The position numbers and the translations under genes were made by a program. From Haemonchus contortus (taxonomy: Eukaryota > Nematoda > Chromadorea > Rhabditida > Trichostrongylidae): a DNA stretch of 64,000 bases. This document shows, piece after piece, positions 1-13,282 of this stretch (within the stretch, counting starts at the first letter, position 1; the number at the start of each line of letters is the position of its first letter). The DNA is taken from assembly GCA_000469685.2 (NCBI GenBank), contig LS997567.1, forward strand, positions 8,201,374-8,265,373, read 5' to 3'. Under the pieces are notes generated by a model, which saw nothing but the letters and a program-made list of their open reading frames with translations, was not told the origin of the DNA and did not search any database.

Positions 1-3
1 TTC

Positions 4-257
4 GGAGAGACGGGCGGTAGGAACGATTTTGGGTAATCGATTCGCCGCACGCGGCTGTCGCGAACCTCGCTTTGCCGGTTTACATCTCTGGCATTCTTCA
101 TACAGTCAATCGATATGTGATCATTATTTTATGCATAATTCTAGTGTTAGTCCCTTTGTTCCCATATTTCTTACCTGCTGCTGCATTCCGCTATATTGCT
201 TCGCGCGCGGCGTCTCTCGCCGCGATGCGACAATTTCGTTCCTACTGCACCATACCC
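4..257 (+). mobile_element. MITE-1 (~255 bp, Mutator-like) copy 1
   Basis: Member of a seven-copy family. Ends are (G)GGAGACGGGCGTTAGGAACG at one side and, in reverse complement, GGGTGTGGTGCGTTAGGAAC at the other, sharing GCGTTAGGAACGA. The interior contains ATCGATTCGCCGCACGCGGC and an AT-rich middle. It lies at the window edge, so the target-site duplication cannot be judged. No coding capacity. Confidence 0.8.
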
Positions 258-299
258 CGATTTTCGATTTTGAAGTAGTAATCAGCACTAGAAACTAAG

Positions 300-2240
300 T
301 ATGCACTTTTGCTAGCTGTGATAAACAAAAATACAATTTTACGTTATGATTTGCTCACTTACTATCTTTGCTGGAAGTAATCCCCGAGAAAATTTGTTTC
401 TTGGTTCTTTTTCTAAGTAATCTCACCCAGTGCTATCGGTGTCAATATGCACAATGCCTAAACGATATTTTCAGAGCGCTTTCCTGGAGCACAGAGTAGA
501 TAAATAAATGAATAAATAAATAAATAAATAAGCAAATAAATAAGGGCGTGAATGCTTATATGAAACATGAGTTTCTCGGAATTTTTTCGTCTCAACAGTG
601 TACCAGGGCACATCAAAGTGAGTCACAATTTTCAAAACGTTGACGACAAGGCATCCCAAATGTGTGTACCACATTTTCGGCAGGGTGGACGTGTTGTATT
701 CACAAGTGGTTACACTTGTATTCTATGGAATGTATGGAGCTTTATTTCCATTTATTTAACTTCCATTCTTCAATCTTTTGATCAGAGCTTTTAACTTTGA
801 AAAAATTTTTATTCCTGGAACTTCAAATTTGATATCATATCTGTGCCTCCTGGAAGGAATATACTTCTGAAATGAATTATTTCTCTTAGAAGATCAGTGA
901 AGACTTTTTGCTGTACTTCCAGTCCATCACGCCTTGTTCATTGAGAAATTAAAAAAAATACTGAAATACTGAAAAAGCGATCATCATTAGCATGTTCCTG
1001 AATGGAAAGCCGGTAAAAGCTCCTTGAAACGATAACGGGGCATAATTGAGGTCGTGATTGATGACCACCAAGTGTTACTGCCAAAAACTAAAAAATCGTG
1101 AACGGACTCGAAAATGGCCACGTTGGACCATGAAGTTCACGTGTGGGATGCAGTTGTGGTTGAAAAAAGCGCTGGTTCCTCGCGATTCTAGTTTCCCAAG
1201 GCTCGATTGTCCCTGAGACTATTTCCAATCTTACAGCTTTATAAATCATTTTGATACTCGACCCACTTTTGCTTTATTACAAAAATATTCGTGTTACATT
1301 TGTATGTAGTTACTCTACTGTAGGCTTTAAAAGTTATTCTATTCTCATTATAACTGTTGACTTGCTTGACTTCTTTTCCGATCTATTTTCAGTAGCTTCT
1401 CAAATCTCTGGCGCCGTCGCCAACCGCATACGAGAGCATGAGTTACCCCGATGATCTAATTTCCAAGCCGAAGCCAAGTCCATTTCATGTTGGGGCGGCA
1501 AATGTTGCATTATGGGCTTTTATGAAAAAGAGAGCAATGAGGAATGGACGTAACCAAGCTGTCCTTGCCCTCAACTGCTTTTTCTTCCGTAGCATGATTT
1601 CATCGGCGATATATGGTTTCAAATTTCACCTCTAAAACATACCACATGAATTTTGAGGCTTAACATTGAACCTGCAGACCGATTACTCTTCATGTGAAAA
1701 GCTTTTCAATTTTCATGTTCGCCGACCAACCTTAATGCCAGTCAAATACAATTGTGCTTTTTATGTAACGCCGAGTCCATTTGCACAAACCCCACACTTC
1801 ATTGAGAGAAATAAACGCCTCAAACACCTTGGCCTCGTCCAATTGCCCTTCAAAGACCCTGCAGCGTTCAGTTCCTTCTTATTAAAACCCTGAGATACAA
1901 TAGATTTTTGAAAAGTACATCTTTGTTTCGTGTTTGTTATCTCTGGTATGAAGACGTCTTCAACATCCATCACTATCCAACTTGTTCTGGTACAGCTTCG
2001 CAATTTCCTCGTGTCCCCCTTGAGTTCCCCTTCAAGGACCACTATTCTTGAGGCAATACTGTTTTTATCAACTATTATTATTATTATAGTCACATAATTT
2101 TATTTATTTATTATTGCCATGTGACAAGATTATTATTCCAATATTATAATTAATGAAGTGTTCGAGGATTCATAGACCCAGCCTCGTCGAGATCTAAGAA
2201 AAAGAATCTCGCAAAGAAACGTCACCAAGTCCTAACAGCT
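300..2240. other. no gene recognised
   Basis: AT-rich sequence with only short frames. A pyrimidine-AG site at 1381-1391 (CGATCTATTTTCAG) is followed by a 21-codon frame (VASQISGAVANRIREHELPR, stop), too short to call. Confidence 0.6.
500..545. repeat. (AAAT)n microsatellite
   Basis: Repeated AAATAAATAAAT with single changes (GAAT, GCAAAT). Similar tails mark LINE 3' ends elsewhere here (4003, 63465), so it may be the scar of one. Confidence 0.9.
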
Positions 2241-2243
2241 GTT

Positions 2244-2452
2244 TAAAGGCACGGTTGGTGGTCGATAAGAATGGTTTCTAAGACTTCTCCCTGGATGGAT
2301 CTGTGGCCCCAAAGATAGCAAATGGCACATTGTCGGGTCGAAAAAACAACATCGTCAGGTTGTTACAAGGGCTTCCAAACCGGCTTGGACGACGTTGACA
2401 CGAAAAAAGTGGCCGTGTTACGAACAATATGGTAGCACCGTTCACAACCAGG
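2244..2452. mobile_element. degenerate MITE-3-like element
   Basis: AAAGGCACGGTTGGTGGTCG at the left, GCACCGTTCACAACCAGG at the right; interior GGATCTGTGGCCC and CTTCCAAACCGGCTTGG match other copies at 9.45, 10.5, 20.6 and 39.6 kb. Confidence 0.4.
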
Positions 2453-2563
2453 CTTTAGGATGCTGACGAATAGCACGCCTACGTGGGAGACACCCAGACG
2501 ATTACAGGCACGTAATCTCGCACAACGCCCTTTATTTCTTTTTTTTTTGTAGCCTTATATCCC

Positions 2564-3275
2564 TTGTATTATATTTATTATATTATATTATATTATATTA
2601 TATTATATTTATTATATTATATTATATTATATTATATTATATTATATATTAATTATATTATATTATATTATATATTATATTATGTTATATTATATTATAT
2701 TATATTATTTATATTATATTTATATTATATTATATTATATTATATTATATTATATTATATTATATTATATTATATTATATTATTAATATTATATTATATT
2801 ATTATTATATTATTATTATTATATTATTATATTATATTATATTATATTATATTATATTATATTATATTATATTATATTATATTATATTATATTATATTTA
2901 TATATTATATTATATTTATATTATATTATATTATATTATATTATATTATATTATATTATATTATATTATATTTATATTATATTATATTATATTATATTAT
3001 ATTATATTATATTATATTATATTATATTATATATTATATTATATTATATTAATTATATTATATTATATTATATTATATTATTATATTATATTATATTATA
3101 TTATATTATATTATATTATATTATATTATATTATATTATATTATATTATATTATATTATATTATATTATATTATATTATATTATATTATATTATATTATA
3201 TTATATTATATTATATTATATTATATTATATTATATTATATTATATTATATATATTATATTATATTATATTATAG
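2564..3275. repeat. ~710-bp TTATA pentanucleotide satellite
   Basis: Almost uninterrupted five-base units (TATTA phase) with a few expansions to TATTTATATT and TATTATTATT. The long Tyr/Ile/Leu open frame across it is an artefact of the repeat. Joins directly to a short CTTACCTTACCTTAC run and the LINE fragment. Confidence 0.97.
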
Positions 3276-3317
3276 ATATATGTTAATAATATTAAATCTT
3301 ACCTTACCTTACGAACC

Positions 3318-4031
3318 ATGAACCCCACCGTATTTCTAAAAGCCTACAAAGCTTACGTAAGGCCTATCTTGGAATCCGGTACCACAGTATTCTCTCCATA
3401 TAAGAAGAAGGATGTAGATTTGTTAGAAAGTGTGCAGTCCAACTTTACACGTAAACTCGCTCTTCGCTGCTGCAAGTTGAGTTATGAAGCCTTGCCTAGT
3501 AGAAACGAAAGACGCCGTCAGTTTGGATTACCTTCTTTGGCAAGTAGGAGACTGGTTAATGATCTCGTTATGGCTTTCAAAATTTTGACAGGAATAGTAG
3601 CACTAAAATCGTCAGATTTTTTCACTTTAGCCACATCGAGAACAAGGGGCAGTGCTATCAAAATAAAGTCTTCTGTAATAAGAACACAGGTCAGAGCCAA
3701 GTTTTTTGCGGTCAGAGTGCTACCGATTTTGAACAAAATTTTTGACGAGAATACGCTGCGCTGTTCCCTCGGGACTTTCAGAAATAAAGCAATAAAATTG
3801 GCTAGTGCGGAGGTTTCTTAATACATACGATCGTTCTTCATATGGTTGATCGTGTAGACTGATTTCACAGTATTGTTTCACAATTTCGCTTATACTTTAA
3901 TGTCGTCTCTCTCTTTATTATACCGTAGCTTTCATCGGCAAAGAGGAGTTTGTTTTTATTTTTCATTGCATTGTTTGATACCACGTAGTTTACCTGCGTC
4001 CAGAAATAAATAAATAAATAAATAAATAATA
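3318..4031 (+). pseudogene. CR1/Jockey-group non-LTR retrotransposon, 3' fragment
   Basis: Open frame to 3821 begins with reverse-transcriptase C-terminal sequence AYKAYVRPILESGTTVFSPY and LLESVQSNFTRKL, typical of the thumb/C-terminal part of CR1/Jockey-type polymerases, and ends LGTFRNKAIKL. 5'-truncated, as usual for LINEs; the 3' end is an (AAAT)n tail at about 4003-4031. Confidence 0.75.
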
Positions 4032-4034
4032 CAT

Positions 4035-5965
4035 ATATCTTGGCTTCCTGAATGTAATAGCATGAAATCCTTTCGGAAACTTTTCGACTTTGAATGGAAC
4101 CAATATGTCTGGCGCTGTAGACTACATAAGTGCAATGAAGTAACAATGAACAAGAAGAGTAAGCGCAACAGACAATCTAAAATAATCATAATTAGAGCGT
4201 TACACAAATGTTCCCATTAATTCCAAGGAGGCATTAGAAACAGCAGCACCTCCTCTCAGGTATCGTCGCTGGCTGGGATGTAATCCAATCTGATTCACAT
4301 TGTAGTCATCCTCCTCGCTCTCCTGGTTCCGATTTTAATGAATGGCCTTTGCCAGACATTGAGTCCAGTTCACTTCTAGCAATCAGTACTTGTCCTCACG
4401 ACAACATTTTACACTCAACCTTTTTCATTTAGTATTTTTTGAACCTATTGCTCCTGGTAGTTACTATACCGCATACCTCTAGCCATAAATGTGATATGTT
4501 TCTGTGTCCTTCCTGTCTTTTCTATGACCTATCGATCCATCGGTAAAAATATCCAAAGTGCTTCAATAATATTCAATCACCCAAATCTATTCATTCACTA
4601 CGTCTTCGTCACTAATGCACGGGGAATCCTATAAAAATCCAACATCGGGAAGCTATTTATCTCTGATGATAGCCAATTCCGCATAGCAAGCGATTTTTTG
4701 TTGGCTTCTCTGTAGTTCCACAAGGCCGGAGACATGAATGAGGTGGATTTTTTTTCTTGTAGAACAAGCCTGAAAACGAATTAGAAGAAGGGTGAGCAGG
4801 GCTTAATGTGAAGTTGAGCATCCGTGAACTTAGCAAGCTCCGCCTTCGACTGGCTTGGCGTGCGTACAAATGGAAGATCAAAAACATTGTAGAAGCAGGA
4901 AGAGGTGCTTATAGGCTATCAATGAAATGCGCCTCGAACTGGGCGGGGCTTGCACCATAGTGGGCGGGGCTGAGTCGAAAACCACATTTTGCCACACATT
5001 TTTGCAAAGTCATACAACTTTTTATATTACTGACTGTACCCGATGTACTCGAATCGAGTTGATTTGTTGGGCTACTAGAACAAAGACTTTTCTTCTAGTA
5101 CCAATTTCAAACAAACAAATTTCACATGTATTGATAGAAGTCGAGCGCGTTTTTGACCCGGTTAACTCGTCCCTATATGCTGTGAAGATGATTAAGTCGC
5201 TGATCCAAAGCAGTCGTTCACATAAAGTTTAATTGGCATTGACAGCTGTTTGGGAGCTAAACGGCGTGGACGAATTGCACCACGCACGAAGCTTGCTCCG
5301 GTGGTGATATCACGTCACACAATCACCCATTCTTGAGTTGGATAAACCAGTAATTTCTGTTGGCTACTTAGCGATGCCATAATTAATCATAGCAACAAAT
5401 GATTTGGGGGTTTTTTCTGACAACGAAGTCACGAAAATAAAGCGAGATGAAGTGCCACTATAAAACTGTAGTGTTTCTTCGGTGAACTGATGGTTCTTTT
5501 CTCGCCTTCATCAGTATACCAAGGAAATTTTGCGTGAAGAGGTTTCCTCATTTCTCTTCTCGAATGAAGTGAATCGGTCCTAATGTGATGTTGCAGCTCT
5601 AGTGAATGTTGTTACTCCCTCTATTACTATAAAAAATCGTTAGTTACCCTTGCGCTCCAAATAGAGTTCCATATTACTGCATATAGCTTGTTTCATTGCC
5701 AGGAATTTCTTAAACTGAACGAAATAAGGAAAAAATTTAAAAACATTCAAAGTTGACATTCGAGTCTTGCAAAACACATCGATCGTTAGGTACTCCATTA
5801 ATGAGATGATGACCGAGGAACAGGTTGAAAGAGTTGATCCCCGAAAACATGAATGAATGGAACTTCTTATGATCGAATAGTTGTTGTGAATTTCACTTAC
5901 GTATTTTGTTGCTTACAATCTGTTTGTAATCATTATTTTTCGATATTGTTTATCTGTTTTCGTCC
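4035..5965. other. no gene or recognisable repeat
   Basis: No frame above ~100 codons and no family motif on either strand. Repeated GGGCGGGGC at 4941 and 4961 is the only local feature noted. Confidence 0.6.
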
Positions 5966-5970
5966 ATCAC

Positions 5971-6253
5971 GGGCGGAGGTGGTGTAGTGGCAAGTAGCGT
6001 ACTATCACACGCCCATGATCACGATTTCGGATCATGGATCGATATCCGCCTAGGTCAACCAAGCCTTCAATTCCTCCGGGGTCGGTTAATTGGTACCAGA
6101 CTGGTCTGGGAGGATAAAAGCACTAGCTTGAACATCGGCTGGCCATCGTAAGTCATTGCTTAGGCTACATACGCATTCAATACGCCATTACAATTCTGCA
6201 TGAAGTCGAATGCGGGGCACATCTCTCAGGCGGGATTGATTGACGCCAAAAAA
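5971..6253 (+). mobile_element. SINE-1 (tRNA-derived) copy 1
   Basis: Head GGGCGGAGGTGGTGTAGTGG contains a pol III A box (TGGTGTAGTGG); body has GGTCGGTTAATTGGTACCAG and GGGAGGATAAAAGCACT; tail TTGATTGACGCCAAAAAA. Seven copies in the window share this order. The B box in this copy is damaged. Confidence 0.8.
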
Positions 6254-6991
6254 CTTCAGACTTTAGTTTATACTGTAGATCAGTATCCTGAACAAGTTCG
6301 AAACCAAAGAAAATTACACCGAAATTTGTATTGATTCAACTCCTCTCTAGAATGTCTTGTGCCATCCCAGAAATTGACCAGAAGGATCTTAACAAATATC
6401 GTAACGTGCTGAGCATACACGATCACCACGGCACGATTAGGAATACAGCAATCCACGGTCCTACTCCTATCTATCCATAAATCTCAAATAGCAGTAAAAC
6501 CACAGAATTTTGGTGCAAGGTAACGCGCTCTATCGCGAAACCGCGACGCGCGATAACACGAGCGCATTTGAACTACGGGTCAATGTTTGTGTCCATGAAA
6601 GTAATTGATCCAAGTAATATAATTACAAAAATCAGTCAGCACGGTTCCCGATTTAGCGACAAGAATCTTCTAAATTATTTATTGCCGTATTTCGAAGGAT
6701 ACGTCCTGTCCAGCACAGGTATGCTCAGTTACCCTGAGTTGGGTTAGTGATATGATCATATCTATTGTAAGCGAAATGTCGAAAAACCAGTAATTTCCAA
6801 TTTTCAATTCCCTCGATTTTTGGGAGGAACCCAATAGAAGAATATCCATCACTTCCAATAATAGACAAGTAAATAAAGCAGGAAGGGTAAGGTTAAATCC
6901 TTTGACCTCAATGTGATGCTGGACTTGCTGAGAAACTGGTCTGTAAGTTATTGTGTGTTCTCGACAATAAAAACTAAAGTAAATAAACGGT

Positions 6992-7256
6992 CCCGTCTGA
7001 GGAACGCGCCCCGCATTCGACTTCCATTCAGAATTGTGGTAGCGGATTGAATGCGTGTGTGGCCTATTCAGTGGCTTGCGGTGGCCAGCTGATCTACAAG
7101 TCAGTGCTTTTATCCTCCCAGACGAGTCTGGTACCAATTAACAGACCCCGGAGGGATGAAAGGCTTGATTGGCCTAGGCGGATATCGATCCGGGATTCAA
7201 ACCCCTGACCGTCCGTGAGATATAGTGCACCACTTGCCACTACACCACCTCCGCCC
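6992..7256 (-). mobile_element. SINE-1 copy 2
   Basis: Minus-strand copy, inverted to copy 1 and 740 bp away. Head at 7256 (GGGCGGAGGTGGTGTAGTGG); B-box-like GGGTTTGAATCCCGGATCG in the correct place, about 55 nt after the A box. Confidence 0.82.
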
Positions 7257-7259
7257 GAA

Positions 7260-9015
7260 CTACAAATATACAATATATAATCGCCGTGCGCCTTCAGAAA
7301 TCCATCGTATAGACTACCATTGTCAATTTAGAGAAGCAAAATCACTTAAATTATAATGGATTCAACCAATGTCCCAGAACGAGTGTGAAAGATGTATGTG
7401 ACTCGCTCGTTGTAACTAGTTATTTCGTCCTACTCTGTGAACCCTGTGGATTCATTCCAATCCCAGATTGGCAGTGGAAACATAATTTTTCCGAGTTGTC
7501 GTCCTCACCTTGTGGCAGCGATAGTCAAAGTAAACAAGTTGGTATCTTGTCAATCGATACCGTTAAGTGGTTTACTGGGGTACTAGAACTTCCTGAGGCG
7601 TAGGTGGGGGAAGGGGACACATAGTTGGGTGAGCCCAGGTAGTTTTTGGCTTGTTCCTGGCTCTATGAAGAGGAAATCTTGAAAGCTCTAAGTTTTTCAC
7701 TATCCAGTTAGCCTGAAGAAGTCTTAAGGGTTGAAGAGATGAGCTCTATAGGACAACAATGATTAAAGGGGGCACTTACTCATTCGGTCAGCTAAAGTGG
7801 CCGTTGAGATGCCTTAGGTACTTGCTTTTTGAATCGTTCCAGATGAGTGATTGTAAATTGCCGTCGTCGACGGCACAAATCTCTTCCACTTGCTGCCTCT
7901 TACGTATTTGTCTGTCCCAATAATCTCCTTGACATTCAAGACTTTCTTCTATTCAGAAAAATCGATTTATTTATTGTTTAACTAATAGGATGGTCTTCAA
8001 AAGGAGCTCAAGAATGTTCCATGACTTCTCTACGTTGGTAATATTCGGGATATATATATATATATTATTCGATATAATATTTGATATGTTAGAATAATCT
8101 TCTGTTCTGGATAACGGAGCAAACTCTCGACGAGTGTCCCAAATTACTCTCAACTAACTCTATAACATCTATAAAAGTCGTCATAAAAGTATAAATTGTA
8201 TCGAAAATCGCTCAGCGTTCGAATATTTGCTGTATATTTGGTTAATTCGGGAGAGTTGGATGGGTTTTTTTCAACATTAGTCTTACAAATTACGATTCCA
8301 AGACGAGTCACAACCCAGTTCCTTTTTGAAAACAAGGCTGCTCCTATTTTCAGCTGTCGCAGTGGGAAATGCTCAAAGTGCGGACTTGAAAAATAATAAG
8401 AAAAACACTGTCCCATCAAGAGTAAAATACACATGGAGAGCAAGCCGCAGCTTTTGAATTTTTCTTTTAAGTTGGGCGGTCTGAAAGTGAGGCTGACAAA
8501 AAGATCGTCATTGCCGCAGTTAACTTTTGAGCCTATAGTTCAAACGACGTGAAGTACACTTAACAATAAAATTTTTTTTCGAGATATCCCCTAGGATGAA
8601 TCTATGGCCCTCTCGTATACTATATGTGACGCTGCCAGATCGGCAAAGGGTCTAGATAGGGCGTTATAGAGACTAGAAGATTGTATATGCTGTATGCCGC
8701 ACCCAAAGGTGGACGAGTTTCAACGAAGATCTAGATTTGGAAAAGCTTGTTTTTCACGAAGGAGGCAAATTTCTCGCTTTTTTCGAGACCGATCCACTGA
8801 GCTCCGAGAACATTTCCGTTTTGCAATTGGAAAAGGGCAACTCAATATTATCAGCACAGTGTCTTTCAGTGTTCGGTGTCAGATTTCGTTTAATTCCTCA
8901 GTACTCCCCCAAATGCAATCTATAGTGGTGAACTCACACAAATTAAAAGTCGATGCAAGTTGTAATGCGGGACTCTATCTACACCTCCCTCACTCCAACA
9001 TAAAGTTTAGTATAA
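7260..9015. other. no gene recognised
   Basis: Only short frames; a TATATATATATATAT tract at 8041-8066 and a MITE-3-like motif (CTAGGATGAATCTATGGCCC, then CTAGATAGGGCGTTA) at 8592-8670. Confidence 0.55.
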
Positions 9016-9017
9016 GG

Positions 9018-9150
9018 TTTGGTACCAATTACCCGTCTCATAGGGGTAGGAGGCTTGATCGGCTTCTGCAGATATCGAACCGAGGTTCGAATCCGAACCA
9101 TGCGTCTGTGACAGTGCGCCACTTCATACTATACTACCTCATCCCTTCCC
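9018..9150 (-). mobile_element. SINE-1 copy 3, truncated
   Basis: Only the tRNA-like head and the GGTACCAATT part survive; B box CGGTTCGAACCTCGG-type sequence near 9080 remains readable. Lacks the 3' half. Confidence 0.6.
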
Positions 9151-9159
9151 CCTAATTAG

Positions 9160-11405
9160 ACTAATCACACAAAAAAAAAACCTGTTTTCAATGCCGTTTG
9201 AAGGATTCGACCCATGCGATTTACGCTGTTCCCACGTTATTCCGAGAAGAACGATTCGTCTTGTTTATATTCTTACATGATACATCATATTTTATGATCT
9301 CAAGCTTCACACAAAATCAAAATGATTTCCAGTAATTCTTTTTTCGCAATCAACAAACTGGATCGGAGATAACAGTAGCTAGAGCTCACGACCGATTTAT
9401 TTCCCTGTATTCCTTGAAAATTTTTCGACAACAGCGTTGACGATAAAAATGATTCATGAAAATTGCTCTTAGGGTAGACCCGGGGCCTCCAAGGTCAATA
9501 CGCGGGACATTAAAGGGTTGAAAAACGGCTCGGACGGTACGTAATAAGGGTTACAAACTAGTTTGGCCGACGTACACACTCAAAAGTTGGCGTGTAATAG
9601 GCCTTATTAAGGCTGCACCGTTCACAATGAAGCGTTAGAACGCCGACGAATAGTACGCTTATGTGGGAGGCACTCAGACGGTTAGATACACATGTTTTGT
9701 ACAGCGTCCTTGCTTACTACTTTCTTGAAGCCATATACACTGTTTCGAAGCCTTATACCTCCTAACAATAAGCCCCGATTTTCGAGCTTTTTTCGCCATT
9801 TAATCGCCATTTTAATTGACCAATCTAATTGGACATGAGCCGAGGTTGAAATTTGGCCTGACACTGTGACAAAATATTATATTTCAAGCACAAATAGCTG
9901 CAATCTGATGGCCCTTGTTGCAGTCAGCGCTGTCCTCTTCATAAAATATACAACAGGAGTATCGATGACGCAAACTAGGTGAGAGGATGGATGATTCTAG
10001 GAACTTAGTACAAATCTCATGTTCCTGTTTTACTACGCTTCTGTATTTCAATACATTTTATGCGATTTTAGCACTAGACCGCCTTAAAACATATGTAGGC
10101 CATGGAAATTACACTGAGATTTTTTTCTCGACATTCTGTTCACCTGGAAGCGATATTTTGATAGCTTAAGAATAGTTTTGACTTTTTCTCTTTTCGACTT
10201 ACTGTTTGGTTGCTGAGTGCGCCAGCTCACTAATTGAGTTTTTACTTCGTAGTTGATGGCCGAACGCTCATAAAAATAAGAAGGTCCCCCCCCCCCCCCC
10301 CGGAAAAAGCCCTCCGCCACTCTAGCACGAAAAGTTGGAGCAAAGCCAAGATACTTGTTTTGCAATGCCTTTGCAAACATTACAGACCAGTAAAGTAGTA
10401 GTAAAGTAGTAAAATCTTTGGGACTGATGCACTAGATATTAGATTCACTCACTCGCTTCAGATCAGGCTCATATCCTTCATAGCCACAGTTTACGATAAT
10501 AATGTTTCCTGAGATTTCTCCCTGAGATGAAGCTGTTATACCCGAGGATACCAGAACGGCTGCTGTTGGGCCAAAAATCGGCTTACGTAGAACGTAGCAA
10601 GAGGCCCCAAAACCGGCTAGGCCGCCGTACACACCCAAGGACGGACGAGTTTCCACGGCGTTCCAGAGACTGTAGATTTTGCACCATCCGCTAATGTAGC
10701 CAGCTGTGCGCAATGGCATACACGTTCAGACGACTCGTCCAAATACCCCTTTCATTCAACGTTTTTGCTCATCTTTTTGCCCACCAACCCCTGATTTAAC
10801 TACTTTTTTGAGGCTATGTAAATATTTCTCTGAATACGCCGATTCTCGTTTTCCGCGCCTTTTTTACATTACTCTAAACTATCACCTTCTGGAACCACTT
10901 AATCCCAAAATTATGACGGGCTGTGCTCCAGTAATCAGCACAAGATGTCGTAGATTCTCGCTTCTGTTTTTGATGGTGGAATATTTCGAGGGTGCAAAAA
11001 GTTTTGGACTCGACGATCTTTTGCAAAAAAAATAGTCTGCACTGGAAAAGAACTCTGGAGAGGAGATGACTAAAGCAATTATTAGGCACTCGCGCAGCTC
11101 GACATCCTCAGGGACAAGTTAGAATAGATTGACTGAACTGCAACTAGGTGTTTTTTTTTTCCTTTGAACTCCCTTCTTCGATTAACTTTATTTTAGAAAT
11201 CTCTAGCTAATATCATAATGAATATATATTGCTAGTGATTATAATGAAATATGAATTTTTAAATTTTTTTGCGAATGCGATGGATGGCTCGCGAGAACTG
11301 AGCCATGTACTCGAATTCCTTCGAAATGGTAACGTGTTGTTGCAATAACGTCTGCGACAATGATAAAGTAGGATAGGTGGTCCGATCGAAATAGGGATAA
11401 GGATA
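9160..11405. other. no gene; scattered MITE-3-like fragments
   Basis: Family fragments at about 9440-9640 (GACGATAAAAATGATT ... CACCGTTCACAATGAAG) and 10486-10720 (CACAGTTTACGATAATAATG ... CCAAAACCGGCTAGG). No coding motif. Confidence 0.5.
10287..10301. repeat. poly-C run
   Basis: About 15 consecutive C on the + strand between otherwise ordinary sequence; likely length-variable and error-prone in sequencing. Confidence 0.9.
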
Positions 11406-11409
11406 ACGT

Positions 11410-11708
11410 CTTTTGGCGTTAGACAATCCCGTTAGACAATCCCGTCTGAGGGATTCACCCCGCATTCGACTTCCATTAACAATCGTAGTGGGGTATTGAA
11501 TGCGTATGTGCCCTATACAATGGCTTGCGTCGGCCAGCCGATGTACAAGTCAGGGCTTTTATCCTCCCAGACGAGTCTAGTACCAATTGACCGACCCCGG
11601 AGGGATGGAAGGCTTGGTTGGCCTAGGCAGATATCCATCGGGATTCGAGCCCGCGACCGTGCGTGTGATATATGTAGTTCGCCACTTGCCACTACACTAT
11701 CTCCGCCC
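11410..11708 (-). mobile_element. SINE-1 copy 4
   Basis: Near-complete minus-strand copy. Head GGGCGGAGATAGTGTAGTGG, B box GCGGGCTCGAATCCCGAT, then GGCCAACCAAGCCTTCCATC. It carries a short internal duplication at the tail (GTTAGACAATCCC twice). Confidence 0.82.
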
Positions 11709-12367
11709 TTACGATCAAATATTTGTTCATAACAAGGTATATAGAGCTTGCAAAACTTCTAGTTGCTATGTACTGAGCATAAGTTCGCTTGAAGCCATTG
11801 GCATGTTTTCAACATGGAAAGTTGGTAATATGTTTGAAAAAAATGAATGGCATTTGAATTTTGATGGCCAGATGCCAAGGCGACTTTGATGTGACATTCT
11901 AAAGTTGCATAAAGTTCGCAATTTTTCAGACTCTATCTGCACAAGTTTTTTTTTCGTAGATTTCCTTTTCATGACGCTTTCAAACTTCCTTTTGAAGCTA
12001 CCTTTCTTCTACTTTTTTCGTCTGGAGAGAAACAGCATTGGAATCTTGATTGCTTTTTTGCATGTACAATTGTTATTTTGCACTTTACTCGGTAAATTAT
12101 GGAAGTAAGTGGTCAAAGCAACTTTGCTACTTCACGATCGCGAGAACAACACCCAGAACATATTGAAGGTTTAACCAAAATCATCTTGAAAGGTCTAAGA
12201 CCTCTCAACTTGCGACGTTCTTATTCGGCCAGATGATTTCCTTTTCCTTCAATCAATGGAGCAGTTCCGGAGCAGGAAGGAGCTCCTGAGCATCAGTATC
12301 TGCAATTAATGGGGCTTACTTTGATTGAAAGAAAAAAGGGTAAAGCCTCCCATCGGAAATCAAGCCC

Positions 12368-12632
12368 TTCTGAAGGGTGCGCCCAGGCAGTTGACTTCAA
12401 AACACGATAGTAGTGGCTAATTGAATGCGTGTGTGGTTCATACAATGACTTGCGATAGCCGACCAATATTCAAACCAAGGCAGTTAGCCTCCCAGACTGG
12501 CCTCGTACCAATTAATCGACCTCGGAGGGGTGGGAGACCTGGATGGTTAACGAGGATAACGATCCAGGATTCGAACGCGTGACCATGCATGTGAGATGGT
12601 GGGGTACGTGCCACTACACCACTTCCTCCCCT
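12368..12632 (-). mobile_element. SINE-1 copy 5
   Basis: Diverged minus-strand copy with B box CGCGTTCGAATCCTGG close to the tRNA consensus, and GGTTAACCATCC-like body changes. Head GGGGAGGAAGTGGTGTAGTG. Confidence 0.75.
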
Positions 12633-12881
12633 TACTGGTCAGCTATGTTTAATTAAAACAAAGGGTTTGTTAGATCTACTTGTTACTTTTTCTTTGTAGG
12701 CAAAACTCATTGTCCATCAATTGCATTAACATTTTAAAAATATACATTCATGTGCAATTGTATTCCGTATTATCAAAATGAAGTAGCTGGAATAGAATTC
12801 AAAGAGATGAATGGTCCAACTTATTACAAAGACTATGATCGTCCAGCAAGTGACAAGTTAGAACAGAATTACCGTGCAACA

Positions 12882-13215
12882 CTAGTGGTTTCCCGTACGT
12901 TTATGCAGTAATTCAGCTGTGCGCTTGAGCTGTCCATGGTAGACAATCCATTCGGGAATGCCGCTACCCTTGTTACATTCACGAACTTCTTGACGCAGCT
13001 CATATTCCCGTTTCCTCTCCTCCTCAGTCATGAAGCCCGACGTGTGAAAACCTTTGGCAGCCACCACTTTCACCAGGCGAGGGTGCTTGGGATTCAGCCT
13101 ACCCATGCGGTATGTTTCAATAGGACGGCACTCCACATCTACTGCATCGAGAACTCGAGCAACTTTATCCTCGAGGTTCCTCTAACGCGTAGATGGACGA
13201 AGACCGTCTCACCCT
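12882..13215 (-). pseudogene. possible non-LTR retrotransposon ORF1-like fragment
   Basis: Minus-strand frame with VECRPIETYRMGRLNPKHPR, LVKVV, MTEEERKREYELRQEVRE and WIVYHGQLKRTAELLHKRTG, ending GNH stop. The style matches proteins of nematode LINE ORF1s as I remember them; a middle part looks deleted. The assignment is tentative. Confidence 0.4.
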
Positions 13216-13282
13216 TCCTTTAGACCAGAGATGACTATGCTACGGATCCGTTTATCGTTTTCGAGGAGATCGGAGGATTCTA

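Noticed and set aside
1381..1455. Exon-like segment with TTTTCAG acceptor
   Set aside because: Only 21 codons before a stop and no partner exon in the vicinity.
2564..3052. 162-codon open frame rich in Tyr, Ile and Leu
   Set aside because: It is a direct product of the TTATA satellite; no codon bias or domain.
4927..5232. 101-codon + strand frame
   Set aside because: No motif, atypical composition, and no neighbours that would suggest a gene.
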